The notes under the pieces: generated by a model | Told to the model about the DNA's origin: nothing | The model's database searches: none | The model's input: only the letters and a program-made list of their open reading frames with translations | Translations under genes and position numbers: made by a program | Shown here: one piece after another, positions 7,723 to 14,986 of the stretch | Layout of the letters: each line of letters starts with the position of its first letter | Numbering within the stretch: the stretch's first letter is position 1 | NCBI GenBank assembly: GCA_045627405.1 | Contig: JAZQNP010000059.1 | Coordinates: forward strand, 1-60,562 | Length of the DNA: 60,562 nucleotides | Source: Firm-04 sp045627405 | GTDB lineage: Bacteria; Bacillota; Clostridia; Oscillospirales; Ruminococcaceae | Reading direction: 5' to 3'

Positions 7723-10700
7723 ATGGGATTCAAAACGAAAAACGGCGTTTTGCTGAAATATGAAAGCGCGGGCGCACTCGAACGGCTTGGCATACGCAAG
7801 CAGGGTGAGACGCTGTCCGTACCGCGAACCATTACGGCGATTGCGGACGAGGCGTTTACGATGACAGAGGTAACGAGTGTATCTGTCCCGCCGACAGTTG
7901 CTTCAATCGGTGAGCGGGCATTCGCGCTCTGCGCAGAGCTGGACAGCATTGAACTGTCAGGCGGACTGCGTGAAATCGGCGTAAACGCATTTGACGGCTG
8001 TCATGTCCTCAAAGCCGTGACAGTGCCGGATACTTGTGAAACGATCGGTGCATGGGCATTTTGCAATTGCAGCGGACTCAAACAGGTACGGCTTTCATCC
8101 CGTCTGGAAACCGTTGCGCGCGGCACATTTTCCGGCTGCTCCAAATTGGAGGAGATCACGGTGCCGGGCAGCGTAGAGTATATTGACAACCGTGCATTTT
8201 ATGCGTGTACATCGCTGAACAGCCTGAAACTTTCGGCGGGACTGCGTGCAATCGGACGTGAGGCATTTGCCTGCTGTACGTCGCTGTCGATTGTCAGCAT
8301 CCCGGAGACAGTGACCGAAATCTGCGAAGATGCGTTCGCGGATTGCCCGGAGCTGAAAACGGTCATCATTCCGCCGTCGGTTGTGAAGCTGCACCCGTAT
8401 GCGTTCGGCGCAGATCACCATGTGCAGATCATCACGACCGTGACAGGCAGTGTGGCATATCAGTTTGCTCGCGAGAACGGTATCATGTGTTATACAGAGC
8501 GCGAGGCAAATCTGCTGCGCGGCTGTAATCCGTCGTTCTTTATCGAGTACGGCGTGATGAAAAAATATACACAGGAATACAATGTGCGGGATATTATGGT
8601 GCCGGAGGGTGTCATCCGCATCGGCAAGCACGCTTTTGAGCAAAACAAGCAGCTGATGTCGGTCGTGATTTCGGAGGGTGTTGTCGAGATTGACGATTAC
8701 GCATTCAACGGCTGCCGCAATTTGCAGCGCGTTTACTTCCCGAATTCTCTGCGCCGCATCGGACGGTTTGCGTTCCGTGACTGCCCGCTGATTGACGTTG
8801 TGCTGCCGCAGGGCATCGAAACGGTCGATAAGAATGCATTTCAGGGCTGTACGTCCCTGCGCCGGTTCTACATGCCGGATACATTGGAACGCCTTGAAAA
8901 CGAGGCATTGCGCGACTGCATGTCGCTGCCGGAGGTGCAGTTCTCCGCACGGCTGAACGCAATTCCCGAGGGCGTGTGCAGCGGCTGTTCGTCTCTGCGC
9001 CGGATGATCATTCCGGAGGGACCGAAGTACATCCAGCAGAACGCGTTCCGCGGATGCAGCAGCTTGCAGGAGGCATATATTCCGGACAGTATTCTTGAAA
9101 TTGCCGGCAATGCCTTTGCCGATACACCGCTGTTCCGCATGACGGCAGGACATTATATTGTAGGCAGATTCCTGATCCGTGCGGACGGATACAGTCCGAT
9201 CCCGGTCGGAGTGCGCCGCATCGGTCCGCGTGCATTTGAGCGCGGCGGTCTGCGCGCTGCGATCATTCCGGAGGGTGTCATCAGCATCGGTGACAACGCA
9301 TTTGCAAACTGCGGTGTACTGACGGATGTCGTCATTCCGAAGACCGTGACAGAGATCGGTGTTGATGCGTTTGCGAATACACCGTGGCTCACGCGCCGCA
9401 ATGAGATGTACACCATCGCCGGAGCCAATATCCTGATGTATGCAAATGTGCAGCAGCCGGAGGTCAACCTGCCGGTTGGCATCCGCGTGATCGGTCCGTC
9501 TGCTTTTTCGCAGCTTCCCATCCGGACGGTTCGTCTGCCGGAGGGCGTAAACCGCATCCAGCACGGCGCATTTTCATACTGTGAGCAGCTGGAAACCATA
9601 GAGCTGCCGACCACACTGCGCACGATCGACGGCTATATTTTCCACGGCTGCACTGCGCTGCGTTCGGTTGTGTTCCGCGAGGGACCGACGAAGGTTGGTC
9701 ATGCGATGTTCAGCAGCTGCACGAATTTGAAGAGTGTTCAGCTTCCCGCAACGCTGACCGAGATCGACAACGAGGCGTTTTACCATGCGGGCATTGAGAA
9801 GATTGTGATTCCGGACGGCGTGACCCGCATCGGGCAGTCGGCATTCAGCCACTGCGACAAACTTACGGATATTGCGATTCCCGCATCTGTGACCGAAATC
9901 AGCGAGAATGCGTTTACAGATTGCCCGAAGTTTAATTTGTATGCAGAAGAGGGCAGCTACGCCGAGCGATATGCAAAGCAGCATCATATGATGATGAAGC
10001 TTGTGCCGATGAATATGGATGTGCTGATGCACATGGTCGAGGCGCAGAATGCCGCACAGGAAGAAGCGGCGGCACCGACACCGGCAGCAGCAGCACCGCC
10101 TGTTCCGCAGCGGCAGCGGCAGCAGCCTGCGGCAGACCCGTCGTTCCTGTTCCAGCAGCCCGCGGCAGCGGCAGAGCCGGAGCAGCCTGCTGTATCGCAG
10201 CAGCCGGAGGAACCGGTATCGAATCGCTTTGAGGAAGTCGCTGTGCAGGAAGAGTCGCCCGCACCGCCGAAGAAACCGGTGCGTAAGAAGCAGCAGTCGG
10301 CACAGTCCATCGGCTTGCCGGACGATGAGGAGACCGGGCAGACAGCCGATCCAGAGCCGCCGAAGGAGACAAAGCAGCCTGCGAAGAAGAAGCCGGCAGC
10401 TGTTTCAGAAGAGCCGGATGAAGCGGCAGCTCCGCTGAAAAAGCCGGCAAAATCGAAGCCGCAGACCTTTGATGAGGAAGCTGAGCTGACGTATGCAGAA
10501 CGCGTTAAGCGTGAAATGGAGGAGGCACGGAAGAAATCCGTTGCAGTGGATCCGGATATGAAGCTTCCGCAGCTGGAACCGGAAGAAGAACCCGTCCAGC
10601 CAAAGAAGAAGAAACCGAAAAAGGAAAAGGCGCAGCCGGAAACGCCGGAAGAGCGGAAGGCAAAGAAGCGTGCTGAGCTGCTGGACGATCTGCCGGATCT

Positions 10701-11046
10701 GCCGGAAGAGCGCGAGCGCAAGCTGCGCGAGCGTGAGACACCGGAGGAAACGAAAGCGCGTCATCGCGCCAGCCTGCTCAGCGATCTGCCGGACCTGCCG
10801 GAAGAGCAGCCAAAGAAAAAGAAGAATGCGCATGCCGAGGAGGAAGATCCGGAGCCGCGCAAGGCAAAGAAGCGTGCTGAATTGCTGGATGATCTGCCTG
10901 ATCTGCCGGATAATGAAGCAGCAGCGGCACAGCCTGCGGACAAAACGTCCTCTGATGCTGAGGGCGATGCCCCGACAGATGCAGACGATCCGTTTGCGGA
11001 TATTCACTGGAACAACGACCAGACGACATTCACCATTCGCTTATAA
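7723..11046 (+). CDS. BspA-type leucine-rich-repeat protein with charged repeat tail
   Basis: 1107 residues behind a clear AGGAGG. Residues about 15-760 are a long run of LRR_5/BspA-type repeats of about 23 residues (pattern I-x-IPE-x-V-x-x-IG-x-x-AF-x-x-C-x-x-L). One island near residue 265 and two near 470 and 560 are less regular. The N-terminus (MGFKTKNGVLLKYE) has no signal peptide or anchor. Residues about 780-1107 are low-complexity Pro/Glu/Lys/Ala, with three repeats ending DDLPDLPEE or SDLPDLPEE (DNA about 10659, 10758 and 10863, period about 100 bp) and a terminal acidic segment DDPFADIHWNNDQTTF. LRR_5 proteins are usually exported binding proteins; the missing signal implies a cytoplasmic role or unusual export. 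Single-gene transcript. Confidence 0.88.
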   Translation: MGFKTKNGVLLKYESAGALERLGIRKQGETLSVPRTITAIADEAFTMTEVTSVSVPPTVASIGERAFALCAELDSIELSGGLREIGVNAFDGCHVLKAVTVPDTCETIGAWAFCNCSGLKQVRLSSRLETVARGTFSGCSKLEEITVPGSVEYIDNRAFYACTSLNSLKLSAGLRAIGREAFACCTSLSIVSIPETVTEICEDAFADCPELKTVIIPPSVVKLHPYAFGADHHVQIITTVTGSVAYQFARENGIMCYTEREANLLRGCNPSFFIEYGVMKKYTQEYNVRDIMVPEGVIRIGKHAFEQNKQLMSVVISEGVVEIDDYAFNGCRNLQRVYFPNSLRRIGRFAFRDCPLIDVVLPQGIETVDKNAFQGCTSLRRFYMPDTLERLENEALRDCMSLPEVQFSARLNAIPEGVCSGCSSLRRMIIPEGPKYIQQNAFRGCSSLQEAYIPDSILEIAGNAFADTPLFRMTAGHYIVGRFLIRADGYSPIPVGVRRIGPRAFERGGLRAAIIPEGVISIGDNAFANCGVLTDVVIPKTVTEIGVDAFANTPWLTRRNEMYTIAGANILMYANVQQPEVNLPVGIRVIGPSAFSQLPIRTVRLPEGVNRIQHGAFSYCEQLETIELPTTLRTIDGYIFHGCTALRSVVFREGPTKVGHAMFSSCTNLKSVQLPATLTEIDNEAFYHAGIEKIVIPDGVTRIGQSAFSHCDKLTDIAIPASVTEISENAFTDCPKFNLYAEEGSYAERYAKQHHMMMKLVPMNMDVLMHMVEAQNAAQEEAAAPTPAAAAPPVPQRQRQQPAADPSFLFQQPAAAAEPEQPAVSQQPEEPVSNRFEEVAVQEESPAPPKKPVRKKQQSAQSIGLPDDEETGQTADPEPPKETKQPAKKKPAAVSEEPDEAAAPLKKPAKSKPQTFDEEAELTYAERVKREMEEARKKSVAVDPDMKLPQLEPEEEPVQPKKKKPKKEKAQPETPEERKAKKRAELLDDLPDLPEERERKLRERETPEETKARHRASLLSDLPDLPEEQPKKKKNAHAEEEDPEPRKAKKRAELLDDLPDLPDNEAAAAQPADKTSSDAEGDAPTDADDPFADIHWNNDQTTFTIRL

Positions 11047-11053
11047 CAAACAG

Positions 11054-11086
11054 CCCCGCAGAGTTTGGTGCTCCGCGGGGTTTTTA
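11054..11086 (+). terminator. Terminator of the LRR gene
   Basis: CCCCGC(A)GAG pairs with CTC(C)GCGGGG, followed by TTTTT. Confidence 0.8.
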
Positions 11087-11110
11087 ATATGGCAGGGAAA
11101 AGCGAGGATA

Positions 11111-11142
11111 AAAAAGGACACGGCAGAAGCCGTGTCCTCTTT
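11111..11142 (-). terminator. Terminator of the dockerin gene
   Basis: GGACACGGC-AGAA-GCCGTGTCC, with the T run (plus-strand A run at 11111) on the minus strand. Confidence 0.85.
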
Positions 11143-11172
11143 CAGTCATGTGACTTTCGCAGTGATCAGGGA

Positions 11173-13509
11173 TTACTGCATTTTTTCGTTGTAGAATTCC
11201 TTACTGATCTCGTCGTTTGCGAGCGGATCAGCGTGCAGGGCATACTGCGGAACAACAACAGAACCGCACTCATATTCCCATGTCACATTCTCGAAGCCGG
11301 AAGTAACGTCAGCATAGTAACGCAGGATTGCGTATGCATCTTGGAGTTCGATCTTACCGTTACCGTTCATGACGTCAGCTGCATAGTGGACGTACGGGAG
11401 ATAAGAGACATCGCCGTCCTGTCCTTTCAGGATTGCGCCGTGGTCAATGGTGGTCTGCGGAGTCAGGAGGCTGAGCTGGTCTGCATAGTACTGCATTGCG
11501 CCCAGAGCGTCGAGGGTGTCGATCTTGTTGTCGAGCGTGACATCGCCGCGGAGGACGAGAACGACCTCAGCCTGACCGCCGGTCGGGATTGCGCCTGCGG
11601 TGAGAGCAGTGGCGTTGAAGTTTGCGACATCGTAGCCGGCATCGGTGATTGCCTGCTGGATAGCAGCCTCATCCGAGAGAACAACATTGATGGTGTAGGA
11701 ACCGAAGGTGATGAAGCTCATATCAGACGGCTTGACAGCGTCTGCTGCATAAGCATTGGTCACATCCAGTGTTGCATCGAGTTCGCCGTTGACGAAGATC
11801 TCAGCAGTGACTTTCAGACCGGAAAGCTCGAATTCTGTGTCTTCCTCAGACCAGTAAACCAGCTTTTCAGCATTCAGACCCTCAGCACTGATCTGGATCT
11901 CGTAGGTCGGCAGTGTTGTGGTGGTCGTAGTAGAAGAGGACTCAGTCGGAGTTGTCTGTGTGGTGGTAGTGGTAGACTGTGTCTCACTGGTAGAAGTTGT
12001 GGTTGTGGTGGTGGTGCTGTCGGATTCCGAGGTGGAAGTTGTGGTTGTCGTGGTGCTGCTGTCGGATTCCGAGGTAGAAGTTGTAGTTGTCGTGGTGCTG
12101 CTGTCGGATTCCGAAGAAGAAGTTGTCGTTGTCGTTGTTGTTGTCGTAGTCGTGGTCGTGGTCGAGGTCGTTGTTGTGGAGGACTCCTCTTTCTTGGTGA
12201 TCTCATCAATCACACGAACGACATTGTAGTAGAAGTTGCCGGTGCCGTCAGCGTTGTTGTCAACATTGAGGGTGATCTCCTTGTGGGAAACCACAGTTGC
12301 AACCAGCGGATCAATCTCTTGGAGCGCAGTCAGCAGATCGCCGTTCTGATCATCCTCAATGGAGAAGACCAGATCTGCGGAAGCGCCGTTCGGGATCTCG
12401 ATGGTGTAATCATAACCGGAGGTGATGATGTCAGCCAGATCCTTTGCCGTGATGTTGATTTCAGCTTTTGCGCCTGCGAGGGTGTTCACCGAAGCAATCA
12501 CGGAATCAATGGTGCTGCTTGCCTTGGCGTTGTAGAGTGCATTGGTGATGGAAGCCGGAGCCTTCTTCTCGATCTGTGCTGCTGCGCGGGAGCTGACAGC
12601 TGCCTTAGCTGCTGCGAGGTAATCCGCATAGGTCGCATCGAGATCGGTGCCGGAAACGGATACGCCGAAGATCGCCTTTGCAGCGTTTTTCAGTCTTTCC
12701 GGATAGGTCTTGGCGCGGTTCTGATACTGTGTCATTTCAGCAGTGACATTGGTAACACCGTAAGAAGCGGCGGTTTTCTGAATCGAAGCTGTGATTACGG
12801 CTTCGGCCTCGTCGAGCTTTGCAGAGAAATACTGATCAATGGTATCCGGCGTGTAGGTTGTGCCCTTCTCGTCAGTGAAGCTCACTGCATAAGAGATGTT
12901 CTTGTCATAGGTATAGGTTGCCTTGACAGTCGCCGTACCCTTGACACTGAACGAAGACCAGTCAATGACAATCGCATTGCCAGCGTCGTCTTTGAGGTCA
13001 CAGCCACCTCTGCGCACCATTTCCTCGATGACCTTGCCGGCAGCGGTGCCGATCTCATCGCAGTCAAGGGTAATCACTGCTTCACCGTCATCCACAGTGA
13101 TTGTTGCCTCATCGCTGATGCCGGCAACCAGCTCAGCAGCAGTTGCAGCGTCGATGATGGGCGTGCTTGCGAGTGCGTTCTCGATTGCTTTCTTCACGCC
13201 GGCAGAAGATGCAGTGGAAGTGACTGCGCTGCTGCCTGCGATTGCGAGAATCGCGGTCTCAAAATCCTTATTCCACTGGGACTCACCTGCCACAACAGAG
13301 GAAGTGATTTCGTTGACAGTGGAACCGTCCGTGATAGCAGTGACTTTGAGCGTCTCTTCTACCGGGACATCAATGACCCATGCCTTGTCCATTGCAGTAG
13401 TGTCTGCCGCAGCAACGTCGAAGTTGACGACAGCCGTAGCAGCAAGCTGACTCAGGAGGAGCACAGAGCCGGTCGCGGTCGCAGCCGCGCGCTTGAAAAT
13501 TGTTTTCAT
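11173..13509 (-). CDS. Large secreted dockerin protein of unknown function
   Basis: 778 residues. A Sec signal (MKTIFKRAAATATGSVLLL..., cleavage near AAADTT) is followed by about 400 residues that I do not recognise. A Thr/Ser/Glu linker (about 445-540) and a probable Ig-like domain (about 545-650) come next. A type-I dockerin-like module (about 653-733) has a first calcium loop GDVTLDNKIDTLDA and a second ADVMNGNGKIELQDA, in which the loop start is shifted. After it comes a 45-residue tail. The dockerin implies docking to a cohesin, as in ruminococcal cellulosomes. No glycosidase motif is seen, so it may be structural, adhesive or inhibitory. The ATG is preceded by GGAGAGG. Transcribed alone from 13597-13625. 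Confidence 0.85.
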   Translation of the reverse strand: MKTIFKRAAATATGSVLLLSQLAATAVVNFDVAAADTTAMDKAWVIDVPVEETLKVTAITDGSTVNEITSSVVAGESQWNKDFETAILAIAGSSAVTSTASSAGVKKAIENALASTPIIDAATAAELVAGISDEATITVDDGEAVITLDCDEIGTAAGKVIEEMVRRGGCDLKDDAGNAIVIDWSSFSVKGTATVKATYTYDKNISYAVSFTDEKGTTYTPDTIDQYFSAKLDEAEAVITASIQKTAASYGVTNVTAEMTQYQNRAKTYPERLKNAAKAIFGVSVSGTDLDATYADYLAAAKAAVSSRAAAQIEKKAPASITNALYNAKASSTIDSVIASVNTLAGAKAEINITAKDLADIITSGYDYTIEIPNGASADLVFSIEDDQNGDLLTALQEIDPLVATVVSHKEITLNVDNNADGTGNFYYNVVRVIDEITKKEESSTTTTSTTTTTTTTTTTTTTSSSESDSSTTTTTTSTSESDSSTTTTTTSTSESDSTTTTTTTSTSETQSTTTTTQTTPTESSSTTTTTTLPTYEIQISAEGLNAEKLVYWSEEDTEFELSGLKVTAEIFVNGELDATLDVTNAYAADAVKPSDMSFITFGSYTINVVLSDEAAIQQAITDAGYDVANFNATALTAGAIPTGGQAEVVLVLRGDVTLDNKIDTLDALGAMQYYADQLSLLTPQTTIDHGAILKGQDGDVSYLPYVHYAADVMNGNGKIELQDAYAILRYYADVTSGFENVTWEYECGSVVVPQYALHADPLANDEISKEFYNEKMQ
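11930..12180 (-). repeat. Thr-linker microsatellite in the dockerin gene
   Basis: Degenerate GTN/ACN codon repeats with a longer unit (about 51 bp, near 11985-12125) encode the TTTTTSTSESDS-type linker. Such tracts can change length by slippage in multiples of three. Confidence 0.8.
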
Positions 13510-13596
13510 GCTTCAAAACCTCTCCATGATTAAGATTTATGTACGGGGCATCCAGTCCGGAGATACGGGCATAGCTCTCCCCATATACATACTGTC

Positions 13597-13625
13597 ATTT
13601 TATCATAGATTCTGTGAAAATGCAA
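13597..13625 (-). promoter_or_regulatory. Promoter of the dockerin gene
   Basis: On the minus strand TTGCAT, 17-bp spacer, TAAAAT. The leader of about 80 nt contains a possible hairpin (GGGGAGA with TCTCC and CCCC further down, 13535-13585). Confidence 0.65.
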
Positions 13626-13822
13626 GTGTTTTTGCATAAATTGTAATAATTGAACAAAGTGCATATAGCATATTAGGTCAGTTTCGCTGATTTTGCGGGT
13701 GGCACTGTGATCGACCGGTATCTGCCTTGGGAATACATTGTATATTTTGCGCAGGAAAACGGCGGTGAAAGGTCGTTTACATTGTTATAAAATAAAAATA
13801 TATATAAACTTCACAAAACCTA
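13626..13822. other. AT-rich spacer, no gene seen
   Basis: About 200 bp between the divergent promoters of the dockerin gene and the miniature-ORF transcript. No ORF with a ribosome site or strong hairpin. Confidence 0.4.
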
Positions 13823-13851
13823 TTGACAAAACAGAAAACATGTGCTATAAT
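13823..13851 (+). promoter_or_regulatory. Strong promoter of the miniature-ORF transcript
   Basis: Perfect TTGACA and TATAAT with a 17-bp spacer and TGTGC before the -10. The predicted start is about 13858. Confidence 0.85.
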
Positions 13852-13885
13852 ACAAACAACAAAAGGAATGAGGTTCCAGATTCAG

Positions 13886-13990
13886 ATGACAGGAGGCGTT
13901 ACCGATGGGCTGAGCAGAAGGCGAAGGCTGAATGACAAATGCGAAAACAGAAAGGAAGTGCTTCCGATGGACAGCACATGCGGCGGATGA
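13886..13990 (+). CDS. Possible 34-residue ORF spanning repeats 2-3
   Basis: An ATG at 13886 opens 34 codons rich in Arg (GLSRRRRLNDK) and ends CGG. The ribosome site is poor (GAGG 12 bases upstream). It is in frame with the third miniature ORF, which is its last seven codons. It is an alternative reading of the same RNA, not additional evidence. Confidence 0.2.
   Translation: MTGGVTDGLSRRRRLNDKCENRKEVLPMDSTCGG
13905..13913 (+). CDS. Miniature ORF 1 (Met-Gly-stop)
   Basis: ATG GGC TGA, eight bases after AGGAGG, the best ribosome site of the set. Two sense codons only, so more likely a regulatory start-stop element than a peptide gene. Confidence 0.25.
   Translation: MG
13967..13990 (+). 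CDS. Miniature ORF 2 (MDSTCGG)
   Basis: Seven codons after the repeat AAAGGAAGTGCTTCCG; AGGA lies 11 bases before the ATG. It ends in Cys-Gly-Gly. Confidence 0.3.
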   Translation: MDSTCGG

Positions 13991-14056
13991 TCCGCACACG
14001 ATCATAAGATTACACGATTCATAAGTATCATATCACTGAAAAAGGATGTGTTTCCG

Positions 14057-14083
14057 ATGGGAAAGGTTGATTTGAAGGCATAA
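14057..14083 (+). CDS. Miniature ORF 3 (MGKVDLKA)
   Basis: Eight codons after AAAGGATGTGTTTCCG; ends TAA. Confidence 0.3.
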   Translation: MGKVDLKA

Positions 14084-14108
14084 CCAAACCCGAAAGGATG
14101 TGTTTCCG

Positions 14109-14138
14109 ATGCAGTTGAAGAGGTATGCCGGCGGCTGA
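14109..14138 (+). CDS. Miniature ORF 4 (MQLKRYAGG)
   Basis: Nine codons after the second exact AAAGGATGTGTTTCCG; basic, ends Gly-Gly, stop TGA. Confidence 0.3.
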   Translation: MQLKRYAGG

Positions 14139-14172
14139 GTACATGCTGGCACATATAAGTTTGATTACGACG

Positions 14173-14217
14173 AACAGCATTGCCCTCCCGTGCAGGCAGT
14201 GCTGTTTTTGTTTTTTT
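14173..14217 (+). terminator. Terminator of the miniature-ORF transcript
   Basis: AACAGCATTGCC pairs with GGCAGTGCTGTT (one G-U), followed by TTTTTGTTTTTTT. Confidence 0.85.
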
Positions 14218-14240
14218 GTCGGAATATGGAGAAATCATGC

Positions 14241-14269
14241 TTGACAATCGGGCTCAAATGTGCTATGAT
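14241..14269 (+). promoter_or_regulatory. Promoter of the DUF4234-like gene
   Basis: TTGACA, 17-bp spacer ending TGTGC, TATGAT; 51 bp before the start codon. Confidence 0.8.
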
Positions 14270-14320
14270 GAAGACGGTGAATCTGATTCACTGAAAAGCT
14301 TTGGAAGGGGAGTATTCACT

Positions 14321-14716
14321 ATGCTCAGAACAAATCGCGGCCTGCTCAAATACATTCTGCTGTCTGCCATTACGTTTGGCATCTACGGAATTGTCTGCAT
14401 GACCAATGTCTCATGCGACATCAACACCATTGCAAGCAGATTTGACAACAAGAAAACCATGAACTTCTGCCTGCTCGTGTTTATTATCACTCCGATTACG
14501 CTGGGAATCGGCGCAATCGTCTGGATTCATAAGTTCTGCAACCGCGTCGGCGCAGAACTGAAACGCAGAGGCATCAATTATTCGTTCGGTGCCGGGTCCT
14601 TCTGGGGCTGGAACGTGCTTGGCAGCCTGATTATCGTCGGACCGTTCATCTTTATGCACAAGATGTTCAAGGGCATGAATCTGCTCTGCGAAAACTACAA
14701 TCAGAACAACGGCTGA
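14321..14716 (+). CDS. DUF4234-like small membrane protein
   Basis: 131 residues with three or four hydrophobic segments (about 9-29, 45-68, 88-108). The first has the LLSAITFGIYGIV pattern typical of DUF4234 proteins, whose function is unknown. A second family-like feature is the hydrophilic helix with NRVGAELKRRGINYSF before a Gly-rich turn, then a final membrane segment and a polar tail. The start at 14321 follows GGAAGGGGAG and its own promoter. An in-frame upstream GTG would run through that promoter and is rejected. Single-gene transcript. Confidence 0.8.
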   Translation: MLRTNRGLLKYILLSAITFGIYGIVCMTNVSCDINTIASRFDNKKTMNFCLLVFIITPITLGIGAIVWIHKFCNRVGAELKRRGINYSFGAGSFWGWNVLGSLIIVGPFIFMHKMFKGMNLLCENYNQNNG

Positions 14717-14721
14717 ACCCG

Positions 14722-14759
14722 AAATCTCCCGCACAATTACCGGTGCGGGAGATTTTTTC
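14722..14759 (+). terminator. Terminator of the DUF4234-like gene
   Basis: AAATCTCCCGCAC and GTGCGGGAGATTT around an 8-nt loop, then TTTTCT. Confidence 0.9.
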
Positions 14760-14779
14760 TAAAAAACACAAAATAGGGC

Positions 14780-14808
14780 TTGACAAATCTGCGGAGATGT
14801 GATATAAT
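14780..14808 (+). promoter_or_regulatory. Promoter of tRNA-Val
   Basis: TTGACA, 17-bp spacer ending TGTGA, TATAAT; 12 bp before the tRNA. Confidence 0.8.
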
Positions 14809-14820
14809 GAATTCTGTTGT

Positions 14821-14894
14821 GAGGGTGTAGCTCAGTTGGTTAGAGTACCTGCTTGACATGCAGGGGGTCATCGGTTCAAGTCCGCTCATCCTCA
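14821..14894 (+). tRNA. tRNA-Val(GAC)
   Basis: 74-nt cloverleaf. Acceptor GAGGGTG/CATCCTC (one G-U), anticodon stem CCTGC/GCAGG with loop TTGACAT, giving GAC. The T stem has one mismatch. CCA is not encoded. Confidence 0.9.
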
Positions 14895-14898
14895 TCCG

Positions 14899-14929
14899 AA
14901 ATCCACTCCGTTCGGGAGTGGATTTTTCA
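14899..14929 (+). terminator. Terminator of tRNA-Val
   Basis: AAATCCACTCC and GGAGTGGATTT around a short loop, then T's. Confidence 0.85.
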
Positions 14930-14986
14930 TTATGACGAAAAGCCCGGACAGAAATTGTGCGGGAAAATATGCCGAAAGGAATTCAT

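Larger units (their letters stand above)
13858..14217 (+). ncRNA. Short transcript with five GGA/TTCC repeats and miniature ORFs
   Basis: Bounded by a consensus promoter and a strong terminator, so about 360 nt. Repeats begin near 13862, 13889, 13951, 14041 and 14093. The last two share AAAGGATGTGTTTCCGATG exactly, the third is AAAGGAAGTGCTTCCGATG, and the second is ACAGGAGGCGTTACCGATG. The first (AAAGGAATGAGGTTCC) has no ATG in register. In copies 2-5 the AGGA is spaced like a Shine-Dalgarno from the ATG, and each ATG opens a frame of 2 to 9 codons. It could be a multi-peptide mRNA, a regulatory RNA whose GGA motifs bind a CsrA-like protein, or both. I recognise no known RNA family. Confidence 0.55.

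Noticed and set aside
11065..13533. 822-codon plus-strand frame across the dockerin gene
   Set aside because: It runs through the dockerin gene's terminator and signal-peptide region. Its Gly/Cys/Arg-rich product is the mirror of the Thr linker, and it has no start site.
13889..13912. Resemblance of GGAGGCGTTACCGATGG to the 3' part of a c-di-GMP-I riboswitch
   Set aside because: The upstream riboswitch core (the GCAAAG-type segments and paired arms) is missing, and the same motif repeats four more times with changed centres.
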